Shown: positions 63,559 through 64,000 of the stretch, in pieces
Position numbering within the stretch: position 1 is the first letter of the stretch
Layout: the number at the start of each line of letters is the position of its first letter
Assembly: GCF_003583765.1 (NCBI RefSeq)
Contig: NZ_QXQA01000016.1
Location: 1 to 64,000 of the forward strand
Direction of reading: 5' to 3'
DNA: 64,000 nucleotides
Source: Paenibacillus nanensis
Lineage (GTDB): Bacteria; Bacillota; Bacilli; Paenibacillales; Paenibacillaceae
The notes under the pieces: generated by a model
Told to the model about the DNA's origin: nothing
Database searches by the model: none
What the model saw: only the letters and a program-made list of their open reading frames with translations
Position numbers and translations under genes: made by a program

Positions 63559-64000
63559 ATGCTCAAATCCAAAAGATTGATGGAACTGATGATGTTCGTC
63601 AACCGAAAGCGCAGATTTAAAGTCCAGGAGCTTGCCGATGAGTTTGGGGTATCCAAACGCACGATTTTAAGGGATTTGCAGGAGCTAAGCGAGCTGGGCG
63701 TGCCGCTTTATTCGGAAGTGGGCCCGCACGGCGGCTATCAGGTGATACGGGAGAGGGTGCTTCCGCCAATCGCGTTTACGGAAGAAGAAGCGGTGGCGAT
63801 GTTTTTTGCGGTGCATGCGTTACGCCATTATTCCTCGCTGCCGTTCGAAGCGGAATCCGCTTCGGCGCTGAATAAGTTCTATCTTCATATGCCTGGGGAC
63901 GTCCGGGACCGCATTGACAGCATGAAAGACCGGGTCGACTTCGTGACGCCGGCAAGGCGCGGCGATGCGCCTTATTTGGCCGTGCTGCTCGATGCGGCCG
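63559..64000 (+). CDS. WYL/YafY-type regulator, cut by window end
   Basis: The first 147 codons of a regulator open to the window edge. A DeoR-like winged helix at residues 1-65 (FKVQELADEFGVSKRTILRD, LQELSELGVPLY) is followed by the start of the WYL-family middle region (LPPIAFTEEEAVAMFFAVHA). ATG 63559 has AAAGGAG seven bases upstream. The 105-bp divergent spacer to the MFS gene carries no dyad I would call. Confidence 0.8.
   Translation, partial: MLKSKRLMELMMFVNRKRRFKVQELADEFGVSKRTILRDLQELSELGVPLYSEVGPHGGYQVIRERVLPPIAFTEEEAVAMFFAVHALRHYSSLPFEAESASALNKFYLHMPGDVRDRIDSMKDRVDFVTPARRGDAPYLAVLLDAA

Overview
The window looks like a chromosomal segment of an aerobic, spore-forming, low-to-mid GC Gram-positive bacterium, most likely Paenibacillus or a close relative. 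The support is a GerA-type germinant receptor operon, CotF-type spore coat genes around an AdhB-like dehydrogenase, two large secreted proteins with SLH anchors, DUF3231 and CBO0543 family proteins, strong AGGAGG ribosome binding sites, and frequent TTG/GTG starts. I saw no rRNA, tRNA, CRISPR array, intact transposase or prophage.

Layout. 1-5.6 kb: small regulator/target pairs (MarR with an SDR and a SnoaL-like protein; HxlR with a RidA-like protein; an XRE regulator followed by a cytochrome P450). 5.8-9.7 kb: a CBO0543 membrane protein, a five-gene coat operon (two split CotF pairs flanking AdhB), a small hypothetical gene and a decayed major-royal-jelly/yellow-type gene. 10-12.8 kb: a TetR regulator, a pentapeptide-repeat protein and a class C beta-lactamase-like hydrolase, with two near-identical TetR-type operators. 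13.1-25.6 kb: cell-surface genes (1454-residue subtilisin-like protease with PA and SLH domains; 1723-residue GLUG/SLH protein) separated by DUF3231, ArsR/AHSA1 and UPF0303 genes. 25.7-36.4 kb: signalling genes (dual-core hybrid histidine kinase, single-domain receiver, SARP-type response regulator, IDEAL-like protein, TetR/MMPL efflux pair, membrane diguanylate cyclase). 36.4-41.1 kb: a hypothetical two-domain protein and the gerA-type operon. 41.2-47 kb: VOC protein, ROK regulator divergent from chrA-chrA-FGE, YafY/VOC pair. 47-53.6 kb: an ECF41 sigma factor with its FAD oxidoreductase, a metalloprotease-MerR(TipAS) operon, an aldo-keto reductase and SigZ. 54-64 kb: APH-like kinase, cytosolic metzincin-like protease, membrane alpha/beta hydrolase, DUF523, SRPBCC, AraC/sulfatase/MFS and a WYL regulator cut by the window end.

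How genes work together. Most of the segment is local regulator-target units, and many carry a readable operator: a 20-bp MarR palindrome, paired TetR sites, an ArsR dyad, a 19-bp-spacer MerR promoter with a perfect dyad, an ECF41 promoter upstream of the ECF41 operon itself, and a 17/18 inverted repeat between the ROK gene and chrA. The formylglycine-generating enzyme at 44.4 kb can be expected to mature the CxPSR sulfatase at 60.7 kb. Because the FGE is cotranscribed with two half-size CHR-family oxyanion transporters under a ROK-type regulator, a sulfated-sugar or sulfate-handling role for that operon is an attractive inference.

The least ordinary features are: the ROK repressor without its zinc cluster next to chrA-FGE; the SDR without its catalytic Tyr; a promoter architecture (two TTCAGA-like hexamers 11 bp apart, 9 bp before -10) shared by the GLUG/SLH gene and the receiver gene; a four-copy TTACAGTWAC cluster on the promoter of the IDEAL-like gene; and dispersed 20-bp and 34-bp repeats between 51 and 60 kb.
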